This document shows, one piece after another, positions 46,137 through 55,127 of a stretch of DNA of 64,000 bases. Below the pieces are notes generated by a model. It was given only the letters and a program-made list of their open reading frames with translations. It was not told where the DNA came from and searched no databases. Each line of letters begins with the position of its first letter. Position 1 is the first letter of the stretch. Source of the stretch: Bacteroidales bacterium (GTDB lineage Bacteria > Bacteroidota > Bacteroidia > Bacteroidales > Prolixibacteraceae); the NCBI GenBank assembly GCA_012729335.1, contig JAAYDJ010000035.1:396468-460467 (forward strand), written 5' to 3'. Position numbers and translations under genes: made by a program.

Positions 46137-47620
46137 CCGACCTAGCAGCTCCCGGAATCCCTTCCATTTCAACTGATTGGGCATATGCCCGTGAATGTGA
46201 CGAGGCCGATCCGCTGGCCTGTTACCGGGAGCGGTTTCTGCTTCCGGAGGAAGGATTGATCTACCTTGATGGCAACTCGCTGGGACCGCTGATGCATGCC
46301 ACGCGGGAGGTGGTGGAGGAGCTGACCGTCAGGCAGTGGGGGGAGGAGCTCATAGAAAGCTGGAATGCGCACTGGTGGGATCTGCCGGTGCAACTGGGCG
46401 ATTTGGTGGCGCCGCTGGTGGGAGCATCCCCCGGAGAGGTGGTCATGGCCGACAGCACGTCGGTGAACCTATACAAGCTGGCACACGGGGCGTTGAAGCT
46501 GCGGCAAGGCCGTACCAGGGTGGTCAGCGACACCCTTAATTTTCCTACCGATCTTTATATCTTGCAGGGCATACTGAAGGAAGCCGGACCTCAATATGAG
46601 CTGGTGCTGGCGGGGAGCCGTGATGGGATCCATCCCGATCTCGAGGAACTGGAAGCCCTGATCACAGAAGAGACGGCATTGGTGGTGCTTTCGGCGGTGC
46701 TCTTCAAGAGCGGTTATTTTTACGATATGGCAGCGGTCACGGAGATGGCCCACCGGAAGGGGGCGCTGGTGCTGTGGGATCTGAGCCACGCCACGGGCGC
46801 CGTCCCCCTGGCCCTCGATGCGGCGGGTGCTGACCTGGCGGTAGGATGCACTTACAAATACCTCAACGGGGGGCCCGGGTCACCGGCCTTCCTCTATGTG
46901 AGGAAGGATCTGCAACCACAACTGGAATCACCGCTGCAGGGATGGTTCGGGGAGCGGAATCCCTTCCGCTTCGGACTGGCATATGCCCCGGCGGAATCCA
47001 TCAGGAAATATCTGGCGGGGACGCCGCCCATTCTCAGTATGGCGGCTGTGAAGCCCGGGGTGAAGATCCTTCTGGAAGCCGGCATGACACGGATCAGGGA
47101 AAAGAGCCTCCGGCAGGGCGAGTACCTGATCTACCTGGCCGGGGAACTGCTGTCGCCCCTGGGATTTTCAGTAGCATCACCAACCGATCCGGCCCGCAGG
47201 GGTTCCCATATTGCCCTGCGCCACCCCGAGGTCTTCAGGATCTGCCAGGCGTTGATCCACCCGTTGAACGGAGAGGAAGCGAAGGGGGAAGAATTGAGAA
47301 AGAATCCCGGTCCGGGGGAACATTCCGGCCACCCGTCAGATGAAAACGGCTTTCAGTCGCCGGGAATTAGCCATCCGGAAGGGAATTCCGGTTGGGGAGT
47401 CAACAATGAAATTGACCCTGTGGTGCCAGGCAGCCTTGAAAGAATGGGAAAAAAGGTGCGGGTGATTCCCGACTTCCGGGCTCCCGACAACATCAGGCTG
47501 GCCATCACCCCGCTTTATACCACATGGAGCAACCTTCTCACCGCAGTGCAACGGATGAGGGAAATCGCCGAAAGAAGGGAGTACCTCCGCTTTTCACCCA
47601 TGCAGAAGCCGGTAACGTGA
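46133..47620 (+). CDS. kynU: kynureninase with C-terminal-domain insertion
   Basis: 495 residues, about 75 longer than usual (410-425). A fold-type I PLP enzyme cleaving kynurenine to anthranilate and alanine (or 3-hydroxykynurenine to 3-hydroxyanthranilate). YLDGNSLGPL, SFTSVNLYK-like ADSTSVNLYKLAHGAL and LVLWDLSHATGAVPLAL are present; the PLP lysine is K242 in CTYKYLNGGPG. The extra residues are mostly about 380-440, a Gly/Pro/Glu/His-rich loop inserted right before the conserved DFRAPDNIRLAITPLYT segment. It may be a disordered surface loop. No other kynurenine-pathway gene is next to it. Its promoter and an overlapping small ORF are described separately. Confidence 0.93.
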   Translation: MTDLAAPGIPSISTDWAYARECDEADPLACYRERFLLPEEGLIYLDGNSLGPLMHATREVVEELTVRQWGEELIESWNAHWWDLPVQLGDLVAPLVGASPGEVVMADSTSVNLYKLAHGALKLRQGRTRVVSDTLNFPTDLYILQGILKEAGPQYELVLAGSRDGIHPDLEELEALITEETALVVLSAVLFKSGYFYDMAAVTEMAHRKGALVLWDLSHATGAVPLALDAAGADLAVGCTYKYLNGGPGSPAFLYVRKDLQPQLESPLQGWFGERNPFRFGLAYAPAESIRKYLAGTPPILSMAAVKPGVKILLEAGMTRIREKSLRQGEYLIYLAGELLSPLGFSVASPTDPARRGSHIALRHPEVFRICQALIHPLNGEEAKGEELRKNPGPGEHSGHPSDENGFQSPGISHPEGNSGWGVNNEIDPVVPGSLERMGKKVRVIPDFRAPDNIRLAITPLYTTWSNLLTAVQRMREIAERREYLRFSPMQKPVT

Positions 47621-47675
47621 CCGCCACAAGAGAATCCATGCCCTGAAAAAGGGAGCATCTCCCATACTACCCGAT

Positions 47676-47746
47676 TTTATACGGATGTATATAATTCATT
47701 ACGAATGTATGGCTGTAGAAATATCCAAATTATAAATCCGTATAAA
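47676..47746. repeat. inverted and direct repeats between convergent genes
   Basis: TTTATACGGAT (47676-47686) and ATCCGTATAAA (47736-47746) are perfect 11-bp inverted repeats 49 bp apart. Between them ACGAATGTAT (47701-47710) repeats ACGGATGTAT (47681-47690) exactly 20 bp apart. The element lies between kynU and ychF, which converge, so it is not a promoter of either. It may be an RNA hairpin, operator cluster or small mobile remnant. Confidence 0.6.
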
Positions 47747-47810
47747 GATTACACGCAATCAGGACGAACTGCGGTACTTACTTATTTCCGGTATTTTGTG
47801 CAACCGTTTG

Positions 47811-48908
47811 TCAGACGTTGAAGCGGATATGGAGGATGTCGCCGTCGTCAACGATATAGTTTTTACCTTCGACGAAGAATTTGCCTTTTTCCTTGCAGGC
47901 CTGTTCCGATCCCAGGGTGATGAAGTCGTGGTATTTCATCACTTCGGCTCTGATGAAACCGCGTTCGAGGTCGCTGTGGATGACGCCTGCTGCCTGGGGG
48001 GCGGTCATGCCCCGGTGGATGGTCCACGCCTTGATTTCCTTGGGGCCCACCGTGAAGAAGGAGCAGAGGTTGAGCAGCGCATAGGCTGACCGTACCAGCC
48101 GGTCGACCCCCGGTTCCGTCAGTCCGGCATCGTTGAGAAACTCACGTCGGTCCTCCTCGCTGTCGAGGTCGGCGATTTCAGCCTCCAGTTTGGCCGCAAT
48201 GATGATCCCTTCGGCATGGTGCCCCTTCAGGAATTCCATGACTTTTTGAGTATAGGCATTTCCGGTCACGGCAGAAGCATCGTCGACGTTGAGGACATAA
48301 AGGACCGGCTTGGCCGTGAGCAGCATGAGGTCCTGGATATGCCGCTTCTCGTTTTCATCGAGGTCCAGATCCCTGATATTGCTGAAGGACTCCAGATGCT
48401 GCTTCACCTTCTGGAGCGCCTCCATGGCGGCTTTGGCATCCTTGACCCCCGCCTTGACCAGCTTTTCGGTGCGCTGGATCTTCTTCTCCACGGAGGTGAT
48501 GTCCCTGACCTGCAGCTCGAAGTCGAGGGTTTCCAGGTCACGCAGAGGATCAACACTTCCGTCGATGTGCATGAGGTTCTCATCGTCGAAGCAGCGCAGA
48601 ACGTGGATCAGGGCGTCGGTATCCCGGATGTCGGCCAGGAAGCTGTTGCCCATCCCCTCCCCTTCACTCGACCCTTTGGCCAGTCCGGGAATGTCGACAA
48701 TCTCAACGACCGCCGGAACCAGCTTCTCGGTAGGCTGGAATTTCTCCAGCACGGCAAGACGCGGGTCAGGAACCCTGATCATTCCGAGGTTCGACTTGTT
48801 GGAGGTGAAGGCAAAGCGTGAGGTCTCCGCCTTCACATTCGACATGCAGTTGAAAAGGGTGGTTTTACCCGTATTGGCCAGGCCGATGATGCCGCACTGT
48901 AAACTCAT
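47811..48908 (-). CDS. ychF: ribosome-associated ATPase YchF
   Basis: 365 residues, the normal family length. Obg-like P-loop GLANTGKTTLFN at 9-20, switch region VEIVDIPGLAKGSSEGEGMGNSFLADIRDTDALIHVLRCF, NVDD (in place of NKxD, typical for the ATP preference of YchF), and a C-terminal TGS domain (about 280-365: FFTVGPKEIKAWTIHRGMTAPQAAGVIHSDLERGFIRAEV). It binds the 70S ribosome and responds to redox stress. A housekeeping gene. Confidence 0.96.
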   Translation of the reverse strand: MSLQCGIIGLANTGKTTLFNCMSNVKAETSRFAFTSNKSNLGMIRVPDPRLAVLEKFQPTEKLVPAVVEIVDIPGLAKGSSEGEGMGNSFLADIRDTDALIHVLRCFDDENLMHIDGSVDPLRDLETLDFELQVRDITSVEKKIQRTEKLVKAGVKDAKAAMEALQKVKQHLESFSNIRDLDLDENEKRHIQDLMLLTAKPVLYVLNVDDASAVTGNAYTQKVMEFLKGHHAEGIIIAAKLEAEIADLDSEEDRREFLNDAGLTEPGVDRLVRSAYALLNLCSFFTVGPKEIKAWTIHRGMTAPQAAGVIHSDLERGFIRAEVMKYHDFITLGSEQACKEKGKFFVEGKNYIVDDGDILHIRFNV

Positions 48909-48971
48909 ATGCTGTTCTTTTTCTGGTAAACGCTTATCAGATTGGTGAAAGGAGCTTTCCTTTCACCGCTG

Positions 48972-49004
48972 CAAAGGTAATCCATATTTCCCATTATCCC
49001 GCAA
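48972..49004 (-). promoter_or_regulatory. ychF promoter
   Basis: Minus strand: TTG (49004-49002), a 22-nt spacer, TACCTTTG (48979-48972), an exact -7 match. The leader would be about 60 nt. Confidence 0.6.
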
Positions 49005-49113
49005 TTCGCCATCAACAGGCAGAGGCAGGTGAAAAGATGGGAAGGGAACTGGCGAGATATTTTCGACACCAAATTCCGGGATTTGTAAGTTGCTGACAAA
49101 TCAAATCTTCCTG

Positions 49114-49145
49114 GAATCCGGCAATGATACCTGTTTGCCGGATTC
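49114..49145 (-). terminator. hairpin downstream of rmuC
   Basis: GAATCCGGCAA (49114-49124) and TTGCCGGATTC (49135-49145) pair perfectly over 11 bp with a 10-nt loop, 75 nt after the rmuC stop. Neither side has a clean T run, so it may be an mRNA 3'-end stabiliser instead of an intrinsic terminator. Confidence 0.5.
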
Positions 49146-49220
49146 TTCAATCTTTGCCAATCTTAGAGACATCTGCTGTTGGTGATCACAATGACCCTTC
49201 ACACCATCCCAGGTATAATC

Positions 49221-50894
49221 TCAGGACTCCTCCTCACCATCGGTCATGTCATCGGCCAGGTCGGGGAGGATTTTTCGGGCTTCGGCGGCGGGCATGGCTT
49301 CGACCTTCCGGAGGTGGCGCTGGATGGCCCTGGTGCGTGCGCCCACCACGTTGTCGAGTTGTCCGAGACCAGTCTGGATATTGTTCTGGGCCTTGGTCAG
49401 CATGCCCCCGAATTTTTCGAATTCCGTCTTGACGGACGAGAGGATCTGCCACACCTCGCTGCTGCGCTTCTGGAGGGCCAGGGTGCGGAAGCCCATCTGA
49501 AGGCTGTTGAGCAGGGCCATGAGGGTAGTGGGGCCGGCCACGGTGATCCTGAATTCGTCGCGCAGCTGGTCAACCAGGGAGGAGCGGCGGATGACCTCGG
49601 CGTAGATGCCCTCGAAGGGAAGGAACATGATGGCGAAGTCGGTAGTGTGGGGAGGATCGATGTATTTATCACGGATGTCGCGGGCCATCTTCCTGATGGT
49701 GCCTTCAAGGCTGGTGGAGGCTGCGTCGATATCGTCGGGAAGGGCATTCTCGTAAGCTTCGATGAGCCGCTCGTAGCTCTCCCTGGGGAACTTGGCATCG
49801 ATGGGAAGGTAAACGAAGTCGTCCTCCTCCTCACTGCGACCGGGCAGTTTGATGGCGAACTCCACGGCATCATTGCTTCCTGTTTTCGTGCGCACGTTGG
49901 CTTCATATTGCCCGGGGGCCAGGATCTGCTCCAGGAGCATGGCCAGTTGCACTTCGCCGACACCCCCACGAAGCTTCACGTTGCTCAGCACCTTCTTGAG
50001 TCCTCCCACATCGGTGGCGATGGTCTGCATTTCACCCAGCCCGCGCTGTACTTCCAGGAGCTGCTTGCCCACCGTCTCAAAGCTCTGGCCCAACCGCTCG
50101 CTCAGCGTCTTTTCCAATTTCTCTTCCACGGTGGCACGGATGGTTTCCAGCCTGGATTCCGTGCTTTTCACAAGGTCGTTCTGGCGGATTTCTAACTGGC
50201 CAAACTTCTCGCGTTGCAGCTCGCTGAAATCCCTGATGTTTTTGTCCAGGGATTCAGAAAAACTCTTAATCGCCTTCTCTAAGGCCTCCCGTATCCGGCT
50301 ATTGTCACTCAGCGACTGATCAGCCAGCAACTTCAGCTTCTCTTCCACTTTGGAGGTGATCTTCTCCAGTAAGTCAACCGTACGTGAGGTGAGCTCCTTC
50401 AGTTCAGCTTTCAGCGCTTCCGATTTTTTTCCCTGTTCTGCTGCAAACGCCGATAGGTTTACAGCCTGTTCTTCCCGGTTGGTTTTGTTCATTTCGGCCA
50501 TCCGGCTGGTAAGGGTTTCCACCCTGTCGGAAAGGGTTTTGTGGATGCCTTCCAGCGCCTGCTGGTTTTGGATCGTCATTCGATCGAGGGATTCCAGCAG
50601 TTCCCTCCGGAATTCAAGAAGGGCTTTGCTCAATTCGAGCCGGCTATCGCGGGCCAGTGACGCGCTCTCCTCACGGCTGATGCGGAACTCCTCGCGCGAA
50701 GCACTTTCCATGCGGAGCAGTGAGGCTTCCAGCCGGGTGAGGGCAGTGTTCTGTTGGGCCAACAGCGTCTCCATACTGAGGACCCGTTCAGCCAGCAGGG
50801 TCTCCGCGGGTCTCTTCCGCAGAAGTAACATCAAAGTCAGCCCCAGGAGGAGTAACAGAAGTATCGCGATGACCATCAGTAAGATCCATTCCAT
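49221..50894 (-). CDS. rmuC: DNA recombination protein RmuC
   Basis: 557 residues from ATG 50894, which places a membrane helix at the N-terminus (MEWILLMVIAILLLLLLGLTLMLLL) as the family has. A long coiled coil follows (about 35-260: ESASREEFRISREESASLARDSRLELSKALL), then the RmuC endonuclease-like domain (about 275-480: LRGGVGEVQLAMLLEQILAPGQYEANVRTKTGSNDAVEFAIKLPG, LPIDAKFPRESYERL). RmuC limits inversions at short inverted repeats and has a role in defence against replication-linked DNA damage. Length is at the upper end of the family. Confidence 0.93.
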   Translation of the reverse strand: MEWILLMVIAILLLLLLGLTLMLLLRKRPAETLLAERVLSMETLLAQQNTALTRLEASLLRMESASREEFRISREESASLARDSRLELSKALLEFRRELLESLDRMTIQNQQALEGIHKTLSDRVETLTSRMAEMNKTNREEQAVNLSAFAAEQGKKSEALKAELKELTSRTVDLLEKITSKVEEKLKLLADQSLSDNSRIREALEKAIKSFSESLDKNIRDFSELQREKFGQLEIRQNDLVKSTESRLETIRATVEEKLEKTLSERLGQSFETVGKQLLEVQRGLGEMQTIATDVGGLKKVLSNVKLRGGVGEVQLAMLLEQILAPGQYEANVRTKTGSNDAVEFAIKLPGRSEEEDDFVYLPIDAKFPRESYERLIEAYENALPDDIDAASTSLEGTIRKMARDIRDKYIDPPHTTDFAIMFLPFEGIYAEVIRRSSLVDQLRDEFRITVAGPTTLMALLNSLQMGFRTLALQKRSSEVWQILSSVKTEFEKFGGMLTKAQNNIQTGLGQLDNVVGARTRAIQRHLRKVEAMPAAEARKILPDLADDMTDGEEES

Positions 50895-51162
50895 TTCAGC
50901 AGTAATTTGTGAAGCCCTGAAGTTACCACAAATCGCGGTAATCCATATGCTCCTCCCATCCCATATCCGCAAAACGCATCAAGGAGAGCGACGAACGGCA
51001 ACAGATGAACACAATTTTCCGGTAAATATTATGTTAAGAGAAAAACGCCTGCGATGTTCCACTTAAATCCATAAGCTCAGGCGGGTGATGACGCCACCGG
51101 GGAGGGCAGCAAATGTTGTTCACTTAAACCGGTAAAGCTCAGAGCCGCCATGACAGAATGAA

Positions 51163-51195
51163 ATTCCCGGGAATGCCATAATTTTGGTATCTTCG
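51163..51195 (+). promoter_or_regulatory. palindrome and -7-like box before the fucosidase
   Basis: ATTCCCGGGAAT (51163-51174) is a perfect 12-bp palindrome. TATCTTCG (51188-51195), one mismatch from TAnnTTTG, follows 13 bp later, and the ATG is at 51223. The position suits an operator for the fucosidase gene. Confidence 0.4.
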
Positions 51196-51222
51196 TTTGA
51201 GCCAACATAACGTAATAACCAC

Positions 51223-53316
51223 ATGAAGAAGATTATCAGGACTTTAATCATTTTGCTATTTCCGGTACTTCTCTTTGCCTGTAACAGGCCCACTGATCCC
51301 AAACCCGTTGGACCGCTTCCGGCGGAACGGCAACTGGTCTGGCATGAGATGGAATTTTATGCCTTCATCCATTTCAATATGAACACCTTCACCAATATGG
51401 AATGGGGCATGGGCAACGAGAAACCTGAATCTTTCAATCCGACCGCACTGGACACCCGTCAATGGGCCAGGGTGTGCAAGGAAGCCGGGATGAAAGGGAT
51501 CATCATCACCGCCAAGCATCATGACGGGTTTTGCCTCTGGCCTTCAGCCTATACTGAACATTCGGTGAAGAACTCACCCTGGATGGAGGGGAAAGGTGAT
51601 GTGATCAGAGAGTTATCCGACGCCTGTCGCGAATATGGTTTGAAATTCGGGGTGTATCTTTCTCCCTGGGACCGCAACCATGCCGATTATGGCAAGCCCG
51701 AATACCTCGGCTATTTTAGAAACCAGTTGCGTGAACTGCTGACCAATTACGGGGATATTTATGAAGTGTGGTTCGACGGGGCCAACGGGGGTACGGGTTA
51801 TTATGGCGGAGCCAATGAAGAGAGGTGGATTGACAACCGGACCTACTACCAGTGGGACACGGTCTTTGCGCTGGTGAGGGAGTTACAACCCATGGCATGC
51901 ATCTTTTCCGATGGCGGGCCCGATATCCGCTGGGTAGGGAATGAGGAAGGCTGGGCCCGGCCTACCAACTGGAGCCTGCTAAAACGGGATGATTTTGCAC
52001 CCGGGATCGCCAAAGATCTGGAATGGCTGCGGGCAGGCCAGGAAGATGGAACCCATTGGGTACCTGCTGAGGTGGACGTTTCCATCAGACCGGGCTGGTA
52101 TTATCACCCCTATGAGGACCATAAGGTCAAGAGCCTGCCTCACCTGCTGGATATTTATTACCACTCAGTAGGCCGCAATGCCTCCATGCTGCTGAATTTC
52201 CCGGTAGATAACCGGGGATTGATCCACGACAATGATGCTGAAAGGGTGTTGGAACTGGCCAGGGCGCTCGAGGCTGATTTTAAAACCGACCTGGCTTCCG
52301 GGAAAAAGATCACCGCATCGAATACCAGGGGAAAAGCACGGAAATTCAAGCCTGAGAATCTGCTTGACGGTAATAAGGAGACCTACTGGGCCACCGATGA
52401 CAGTGTTCTGAAAGCTTCGGTAACCATTGACTTTGGAGAAAAAATCAGTTTTAACCGGTTTCTGGTCCAGGAATACATTCCTCTGGGGCAACGGATTAAA
52501 AGTTTCGTGGTAGAGGCCCTGGTCGAGGATGAGTGGAAACAGGTCGCCACTGAAACCACCATCGGCTACAAGAGAATTCTGCGGTTCCCCACCGTTGAAG
52601 CTACCGCACTGCGATTTTCGGTGGAAGAGGCCAAAGGATCCCCGGTGATTTCCAATATACAGATATTCAATGCTCCGAAGATTCTGGAAGCACCGGTGGT
52701 CAGGCGTGACCAGCAGGGTTACGTCTCGTTATCGGCTGCCGATAACGAGGTAGAGATATATTACACACTGGATGGTTCAGAGCCTGGTTCAGGAAGTCAA
52801 CAGTATAAAGACACTTTTCTTCTCGACAGAAAGGCAACGGTCAAGGCCATCGCCATTGATCCGGCTTCCGGATTGAAAAGTCCGGTCGAGATCAAACCGC
52901 TGGATATACCCAAAACCAACTGGAAGATTATGGGTCCATGGGCGGCATTGCCCGGAGCCGGGAGTATTTTTGACGGTGATACGCGTACTGCAACCTGGTT
53001 CCCGGGAGAACTCCCTTCTGAAATGGTTATTGACCTCGGGCAATCCGTTGAAATTTCGGGATTCAGCTATTTGCCACAACAGGGACGTGACCTCTCGGGC
53101 ATTGTCATCAACTATGAACTGTATATCAGCGCTGACAACCGGAACTGGGGCTCCCCGGTCATAGCCGGTGAGTTTTCAAACATCAGAAACAGTCCGGTCC
53201 TGCAGCAGCTATCGTTTACAACCACTACGGGGAGGTATTTGAAATTTAAAGCCCTCACCACAGTGAATGACCAACCCCGGATAGGTATGGCTGAACTGGA
53301 TGTGGTGACCCCGTAG
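51223..53316 (+). CDS. GH29 alpha-L-fucosidase with two F5/8C modules
   Basis: 697 residues. Lipobox LLFAC (Cys20). GH29 barrel about 30-350: WHEMEFYAFIHFNMNTFTNMEW, GIIITAKHHDGFCLWPS; nucleophile D185 in YEVWFDGANGG. F5/8-type C module about 355-485 (KPENLLDGNKETYWATDD), a chitobiase-C-terminal-like module about 505-555 (EVEIYYTLDGSEPGSGSQQY), then a second F5/8-type C module about 570-697. It removes alpha-1,3/1,4-linked fucose outside the inner membrane. The order catalytic-F5/8-CHB_HEX-F5/8 suits fucosylated host or algal glycans. It is monocistronic with its own terminator. Confidence 0.94.
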   Translation: MKKIIRTLIILLFPVLLFACNRPTDPKPVGPLPAERQLVWHEMEFYAFIHFNMNTFTNMEWGMGNEKPESFNPTALDTRQWARVCKEAGMKGIIITAKHHDGFCLWPSAYTEHSVKNSPWMEGKGDVIRELSDACREYGLKFGVYLSPWDRNHADYGKPEYLGYFRNQLRELLTNYGDIYEVWFDGANGGTGYYGGANEERWIDNRTYYQWDTVFALVRELQPMACIFSDGGPDIRWVGNEEGWARPTNWSLLKRDDFAPGIAKDLEWLRAGQEDGTHWVPAEVDVSIRPGWYYHPYEDHKVKSLPHLLDIYYHSVGRNASMLLNFPVDNRGLIHDNDAERVLELARALEADFKTDLASGKKITASNTRGKARKFKPENLLDGNKETYWATDDSVLKASVTIDFGEKISFNRFLVQEYIPLGQRIKSFVVEALVEDEWKQVATETTIGYKRILRFPTVEATALRFSVEEAKGSPVISNIQIFNAPKILEAPVVRRDQQGYVSLSAADNEVEIYYTLDGSEPGSGSQQYKDTFLLDRKATVKAIAIDPASGLKSPVEIKPLDIPKTNWKIMGPWAALPGAGSIFDGDTRTATWFPGELPSEMVIDLGQSVEISGFSYLPQQGRDLSGIVINYELYISADNRNWGSPVIAGEFSNIRNSPVLQQLSFTTTTGRYLKFKALTTVNDQPRIGMAELDVVTP

Positions 53317-53342
53317 TCCTTTAACAGGGAGAGCTCTTATAC

Positions 53343-53374
53343 CAGCAGAATAGCTCTGCTGTGCACCTTTTTTT
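53343..53374 (+). terminator. terminator of the fucosidase gene
   Basis: CAGCAGA (53343-53349) and TCTGCTG (53355-53361) with a 5-nt loop, then seven T residues (53368-53374) that run into the last codons of the convergent HTH gene. Confidence 0.85.
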
Positions 53375-53660
53375 AGTTGTTCAGGTAGTCTGAGATAGAA
53401 TCGACATACTCCTCGAAGGCTTTTTTCCCTTTTTCGGTGATTTTACAGGTAGTCAGGGGGTAATTTCCCCGGAACGATTTGTGAATATCGATATATCCGG
53501 CCTCTTTAAGTTTCGTAAGCTGGAAGCTCAGGTTGCCTTTTGAAGTGCGGGTGCATTCCAGCAGGAAATTAAACTCTGCTGCATCCACTCCCATCAGTAC
53601 CGACACCACGGCCAGGCGTACCTGGGAGTGAAGCACAGGATCAAGTTCCCTGAACCTCAT
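53373..53660 (-). CDS. winged-helix transcriptional regulator
   Basis: 95 residues. A single winged helix-turn-helix (FNFLLECTRTSKGNLSFQLTKLKEAGYIDIHKSFRGNYPLTTCKITEKGKKAF) of the MarR/PadR-like type common in Bacteroidota as a partner of a small membrane protein. Its ATG overlaps the stop codon of the upstream membrane-protein gene by 4 bp. The pair probably regulates itself; a dyad suited to a winged-helix dimer lies in the promoter region at 54307-54323. Confidence 0.85.
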   Translation of the reverse strand: MRFRELDPVLHSQVRLAVVSVLMGVDAAEFNFLLECTRTSKGNLSFQLTKLKEAGYIDIHKSFRGNYPLTTCKITEKGKKAFEEYVDSISDYLNN

Positions 53661-54280
53661 TTTCCCAAAGATTTACGGGCAAAGAGGATGTGCCCCGGAA
53701 GTATGAAGGCTACGAACCAGGCAATGGATTCGAAAAGCAGTTGATTGGTGAGTTCAAACCAGGAGGAGGCCCAGGCCAGTAAGCCAAAGATAATCCCTGT
53801 CAGGATCATAAGCCGGTAACGTAAAATAACTCCCGACACGATGACGGCATAGGCGAAAACCACCATAAAGATGGGGTGCTGCAAATCAAACCTGACTTCA
53901 TGCAGAATATTCATCAGGATCAGGTTGATCAGCACCATGCAAAAAACGACCGAGAGCCACACCCACCTGAGGGAAGTGCCTATCCAGGTTTGTACCTTTT
54001 TCCGTTGTTGCCAGAGATAATAGAGGGTATACCCCAACACAAAAACCGTGATGATCGCGCCTGCAATTTTAAAAGCCTTGACCTCCATCCGGGAAAAGAG
54101 AATCTTGCTGATCAGAAACCGGCTCATGGCCGAATAAAAAAGCGCCCAACCCCAGACCATGAACAAAATCCCGTCATTTTGCAGCTTCCTTCTGGAAATA
54201 TCAATCATTTCCCTGATCACCTGCATCGACTGTACCTGGTCAAAATGTTCAGATTCAGTTTCAGTTTTACGTGTTTCCAT
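53657..54280 (-). CDS. multi-span membrane protein coupled to HTH regulator
   Basis: 207 residues. A soluble N-terminus (about 1-45, QVQSMQVIREMIDISRRKLQ) is followed by about six hydrophobic helices (ILFMVWGWALFYSAM; IAGAIITVFVLGYTLYYLW; VWLSVVFCMVLINLILM; IFMVVFAYAVIVSGVIL; ILTGIIFGLLAWASSWFEL; SIAWFVAFILPGHILFA). No named family was recognised. In similar Bacteroidota gene pairs the membrane protein is of unknown function. It precedes and overlaps the HTH gene. Confidence 0.8.
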   Translation of the reverse strand: METRKTETESEHFDQVQSMQVIREMIDISRRKLQNDGILFMVWGWALFYSAMSRFLISKILFSRMEVKAFKIAGAIITVFVLGYTLYYLWQQRKKVQTWIGTSLRWVWLSVVFCMVLINLILMNILHEVRFDLQHPIFMVVFAYAVIVSGVILRYRLMILTGIIFGLLAWASSWFELTNQLLFESIAWFVAFILPGHILFARKSLGK

Positions 54281-54306
54281 GTTTTAATGAGTTTATTGCT
54301 AGAACT

Positions 54307-54323
54307 AGTTTGCGTTACAAACT
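54307..54323. promoter_or_regulatory. dyad in the promoter of the membrane/HTH operon
   Basis: AGTTTG-cgtta-CAAACT, 6-bp arms, 27 bp upstream of the membrane protein ATG (54280). Candidate autoregulatory operator. Confidence 0.4.
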
Positions 54324-54463
54324 TAATAATTTTTTCCGGATTAACTAATTATTTTTTTTTAAAATCAGGATCGGTCACAATATCTTCATTAGTTCAATCC
54401 TATTTTCAAATTTGTACCTTTAATCGCTCATCCGGAGATGATTTGACAAAAAACCAATACATC

Positions 54464-54997
54464 ATGTTTGACATCAGGAAGATTCAGGAAAAAGTCATTT
54501 ATGAGGCCGTAAAAGCGGAGAGCGATGCAACCACTGCAGGGAACATCACAAGCCACAGCGATGAAGAGGATACCGTGTGGGTGAAGAATACCATGAAGCG
54601 GCTGGAAGCGTGTTTTGACCAGCCTACCCTGAAGAAGATCAGGAGAAACTGCCAGTGTGGGTACGGTATGGAGGAGAGGCTGGCCCTGCTGAGGGAGATC
54701 ATGAGCCAGACTTCCACCCTTGAGGAGTTTGCCAACCATGAGAAGGCCCTGGCATCGGGAATGTCATGGCAGGAAGGGGAGCTCTACCTGGAGTTTCCCT
54801 TTTGTCCCTGTCCAATGGTGGCCACTGTGGAGAAGCTGGAAACCGATACCTGGTGTCACTGCACGACTGGTTACAGCAAAGTCCTCTTTGAGCGGGCCTT
54901 CGGGTGCGAAGTGGAGGTGGAATTGCTGAAGAGCATCAAGATGGGCGATGATAAATGCCTGCAGAAGATCACTCCCCTTTCGCCGGTGCGTTTCTGA
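54464..54997 (+). CDS. Cys-rich V4R-like protein
   Basis: 177 residues from ATG 54464; the much longer frame further upstream runs through the divergent gene and is not credible. Cysteines are at CQCGYG, CPCPM, WCHCTTGYS, GCEV, DKCL. The C-terminal WCHCTTGYSKVLFERAFGCEVEVELLKSIKMGDDKCLQKI resembles the end of V4R (hydrocarbon/heme-binding) domains, where a Cys follows a G-D segment. It may bind a metal or small hydrophobic ligand; the match is from pattern only. Divergent from the membrane/HTH pair; TACCTTTA at 54415 is a possible -7 box. Confidence 0.6.
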   Translation: MFDIRKIQEKVIYEAVKAESDATTAGNITSHSDEEDTVWVKNTMKRLEACFDQPTLKKIRRNCQCGYGMEERLALLREIMSQTSTLEEFANHEKALASGMSWQEGELYLEFPFCPCPMVATVEKLETDTWCHCTTGYSKVLFERAFGCEVEVELLKSIKMGDDKCLQKITPLSPVRF

Positions 54998-55127
54998 TTT
55001 TCAGAAGGCTGATTCGTATTTCCGGTGGATAAACACATCCTTTACGACCTCCAGGTAGCCAAAGGTGTTGAACATGCCGGACAGGAGGTAACAGCCGTCG
55101 ACCCACCCGTTCCAGGCAGTAAGGTGA

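Larger units (their letters stand above)
48909..49220. other. 312-bp intergenic region ychF-rmuC
   Basis: It holds the ychF promoter and an 11-bp perfect hairpin, both listed separately. No coding capacity is evident in the rest. Confidence 0.6.

Noticed and set aside
53876..54463. N-terminal extension of the Cys-rich V4R-like gene
   Set aside because: It would overlap the opposite-strand membrane-protein gene and encode non-conserved sequence; ATG 54464 starts the plausible protein.
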